Source: Suillus spraguei (taxonomy: Eukaryota; Basidiomycota; Agaricomycetes; Boletales; Suillaceae). Taken from it: 10,320 nucleotides of DNA. Below the pieces are notes generated by a model. That model was given only the letters and a program-made list of their open reading frames with translations. It searched no databases and was not told where the DNA came from. Numbering within the stretch: the first letter of the stretch is position 1; each line of letters begins with the position of its first letter. This document shows positions 8,846-10,320 of the stretch, one piece after another. The stretch lies in the NCBI GenBank assembly GCA_016800925.1, contig JABCPU010001250.1, positions 1 to 10,320 on the forward strand. The letters run 5' to 3'. The translations under genes were made by a program, and so were the position numbers.

Positions 8846-9500
8846 CTCATGGGTGGCGGGGTTCGGGGGTCGGTGTTAAAATATGTGGATCGATATCTGT
8901 CTCATTGTTATGAGTACCAAGTCCTGAGTCCTGAGTGCCAGGTGCTGGAGTTTGGGGTTCGGCATTCAACATGTGTACATCAATATCTTTGTATTGACTC
9001 ACATTGTTCTCACTCCCGGGTGCTGGGGTTCGGGGTTGGGTGGTTAAATATGTGGATCAATATCTTTCACATGGTTATGAGTCCCGAGTCCAGATTCCCA
9101 ACTGCCGGGTGCCAGAGTTCGGGGTTTGGCACTCCCCACGTGTAAATCAATATCTTGGTATTGCCTCACATGTTTCTAACTCCTGGGTGCCGGGGTTCGG
9201 GGTTCAGTGATAGAAAATGTGCATCGACATCTTTCACATTGTTATAAGTTCCAAGGCCCGAGTCCCGAGTGCCAGGTGCCGGAGTTCGGGGTTTGGCACT
9301 GAACATGTGTCAATCAATATCTTTGTATTGCCTCACATTGTTCTAACTCCCGAGTGCCAGAGTTCGGGGTTCAGCACATCAAATATGTGGATCGATATCT
9401 GTCACATGGTGATGAGTCCCAACTCCAGGGTCCTGGGGTCTGGGGTTCGGCACTTAAGATATATGGAATGATATGTTTCACAATGTGACCCGGCACCCGG
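8846..9500 (+). repeat. Dimeric (A-B) satellite array, 167-bp higher-order period
   Basis: Two related monomers alternate. Type B contains ATATGTGGATCGATATCT..CACATTGTTATGAGT; type A contains ATGTGTAAATCAATATC..TATTGCCTCACATTG. The ATGTG word of type B sits at 8883, 9050, 9217 and 9385, giving steps of 167, 167 and 168 bp, with one A monomer between each pair. Each monomer ends in a GGTGCCGGAGTTCGGGGTTC-like GC-rich half. The last copy, near 9460, is degenerate and ends in CCGGCACCCGGCAC at about 9500. Confidence 0.85.
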
Positions 9501-9684
9501 CACAAGGTAACTCGACAGAGATGTTTCAAATTCTTTAAATTGTGTGTTGTATTTCAGGTAGCTGGATATCCGGAAGTCGCGAAATATCCATTGTGAATCT
9601 CCATTGTCCAGTTCCGGATTTCCGGACTTGGCATCCAGCACTGACATTCATTCAAACATTGTATATACATCTATGAACATACAC
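9501..9684. other. Spacer between satellite and right-hand gene
   Basis: No gene is visible. It holds small self-complementary stretches: GGATATCC at 9565-9572 with ATATCC again at 9584-9589, and TTCCGGATTTCCGGA near 9612. These may be the worn edge of the satellite. The 3' end and any poly(A) signal of the minus-strand gene at 9685 would fall here. Confidence 0.4.
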
Positions 9685-10291
9685 TTATGTAGCCATTTCA
9701 CCCTCATCAGCAGAGGGTTCAACCTTCACCTCAACATCCATATCATCAGAATCATATTCTGGGACAAGGTTGCCTGGATCATCTGGGTCCACAAGTTCGC
9801 CGGACGTTTGTGGACCCTCAGGCTGAATCTGGCTCAGCTCAAATATGAGACCCTCAATGATAGATGCAGGCTGGACTTTCGGAGATGGAGGCTCCATTCC
9901 TGCCATATCCAAGTCAATGAGGGGAGCAAGTGCAGATGGGAGGGGTGAGATGGACAGGGGGACGGATTGATCAAGCAAAAAGGTTGCATTGACAGGAGAG
10001 TCAGGAAGTGGAAATGAAGGGTGCCAGTCCATGACTTTGCGACGAAGGCCCTCATGGAGGTGTTGCAGGGTATCAATCTTACCATCCTGCTCCGCCACAC
10101 GAGCCTCAAGAAGAGCAATTCAAGCGGCACCATCCCGAATCGCAATTGCCATGGAATGGAGATCCGGCATGGGCACATCGAGTGCCGGATGAGGCACTGC
10201 GGCGCTTGAAGACGGAATAGCTAAGTGAAAGATAAGGTCAGATGGTCATAGACAATTGGGGTGACTCACAAGCTGATGCAGGTGCAGGTGT
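9685..10291 (-). pseudogene. C-terminal part of an unrecognised gene with acidic tail, truncated by window edge
   Basis: A minus-strand frame is open from 10220 to the stop at 9685-9687 except for one TGA at 10120-10122. Upstream, a 49-nt intron at 10221-10269 (GTGAGT donor, CTGAC branch motif, CACTTAG acceptor) joins in frame to a short Pro/Ala/Ser-rich piece at 10291-10270, itself preceded by a CAG acceptor. The order is a Pro/Ala/Ser-rich linker, a helical segment (IALLEARVAEQDGKIDTLQH) that could form a coiled coil, a Pro/Leu/Ser-rich middle, and an acidic end (VPEYDSDDMDVEVKVEPS). The TGA separates two stretches that fit each other well, so I treat it as a nonsense mutation; the first ATG after it is near 10035. 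Family and function are not recognised. Similar acidic tails occur in mushroom transposon-associated proteins, but that is only an impression. Confidence 0.55.
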
Positions 10292-10320
10292 CTGTTACAA
10301 TCGTACGTGCCCCTATTCAT

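Noticed and set aside
8849..9471. Plus-strand frames of 68-98 codons in the A-B satellite
   Set aside because: Successive frames encode the same repeat words in different phases, as expected from the 167-bp period, which is not a multiple of three.
9604..10209. Plus-strand frames opposite the right-edge gene
   Set aside because: They are shadows of the minus-strand exon, which has an acidic/proline-rich composition and a good in-phase intron.

Overview
The window looks like a transposon-rich, gene-poor stretch of a filamentous basidiomycete genome, most likely an Agaricomycete. Two things point there. The left end carries a protein that I recognise as the mushroom-type Plavaka/Tnp2-like transposase of the CACTA (EnSpm) group. 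All coding blocks are split by introns of about 44-66 nt with GT..AG ends and CTAAC/CTGAC/CTTAC-like branch sites. No intact host gene, rRNA, tRNA or CRISPR array could be supported.

Layout. Bases 1-3196 (+) hold a decayed transposase that starts before the window; it has two frameshifts, two TGA stops and an internal deletion. Only 45 bp away and convergent with it is a second, multi-exon gene on the minus strand. Its last four exons (3242-4522) are fully open. Its first exons (5471-6471) carry one TGA stop and one frameshift. The two halves are separated by an 878-bp insertion (4567-5444) that lies inside what was a roughly 52-nt intron. The insertion is flanked by an imperfect 18-bp direct repeat and has LTR-like ends (TGTAAGAAC / GTTCGTTACA). 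I infer one ancestral gene of about 670 codons, possibly the partner gene of the transposon, later interrupted by a retroelement-like insertion.

Bases 6472-6852 are non-coding and include a small cluster of AATCAGA motifs upstream of the minus-strand gene. Bases 6853-7347 are a degenerate G-rich minisatellite with about fifteen copies of a GAYGGGTGGGCC core. Bases 7506-9500 are a large GC-skewed satellite block in three parts: diverged plus-oriented monomers, then about four nearly identical 78-bp monomers in the opposite orientation that form a big palindrome with the next three (hinge about 8558-8567), then an A-B dimer array with a 167-bp higher-order period. Bases 9685-10291 (-) are the C-terminal end of another unrecognised gene with an acidic tail; it runs off the window and carries one TGA stop.

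The pieces do not form a working pathway. They read as the remains of a two-gene DNA transposon, a nested insertion, and tandem-repeat heterochromatin. Four nonsense mutations in three genes are all TGA and each could be a former CGA, which fits deamination of methylated CpG or a RIP-like process in a silenced region.
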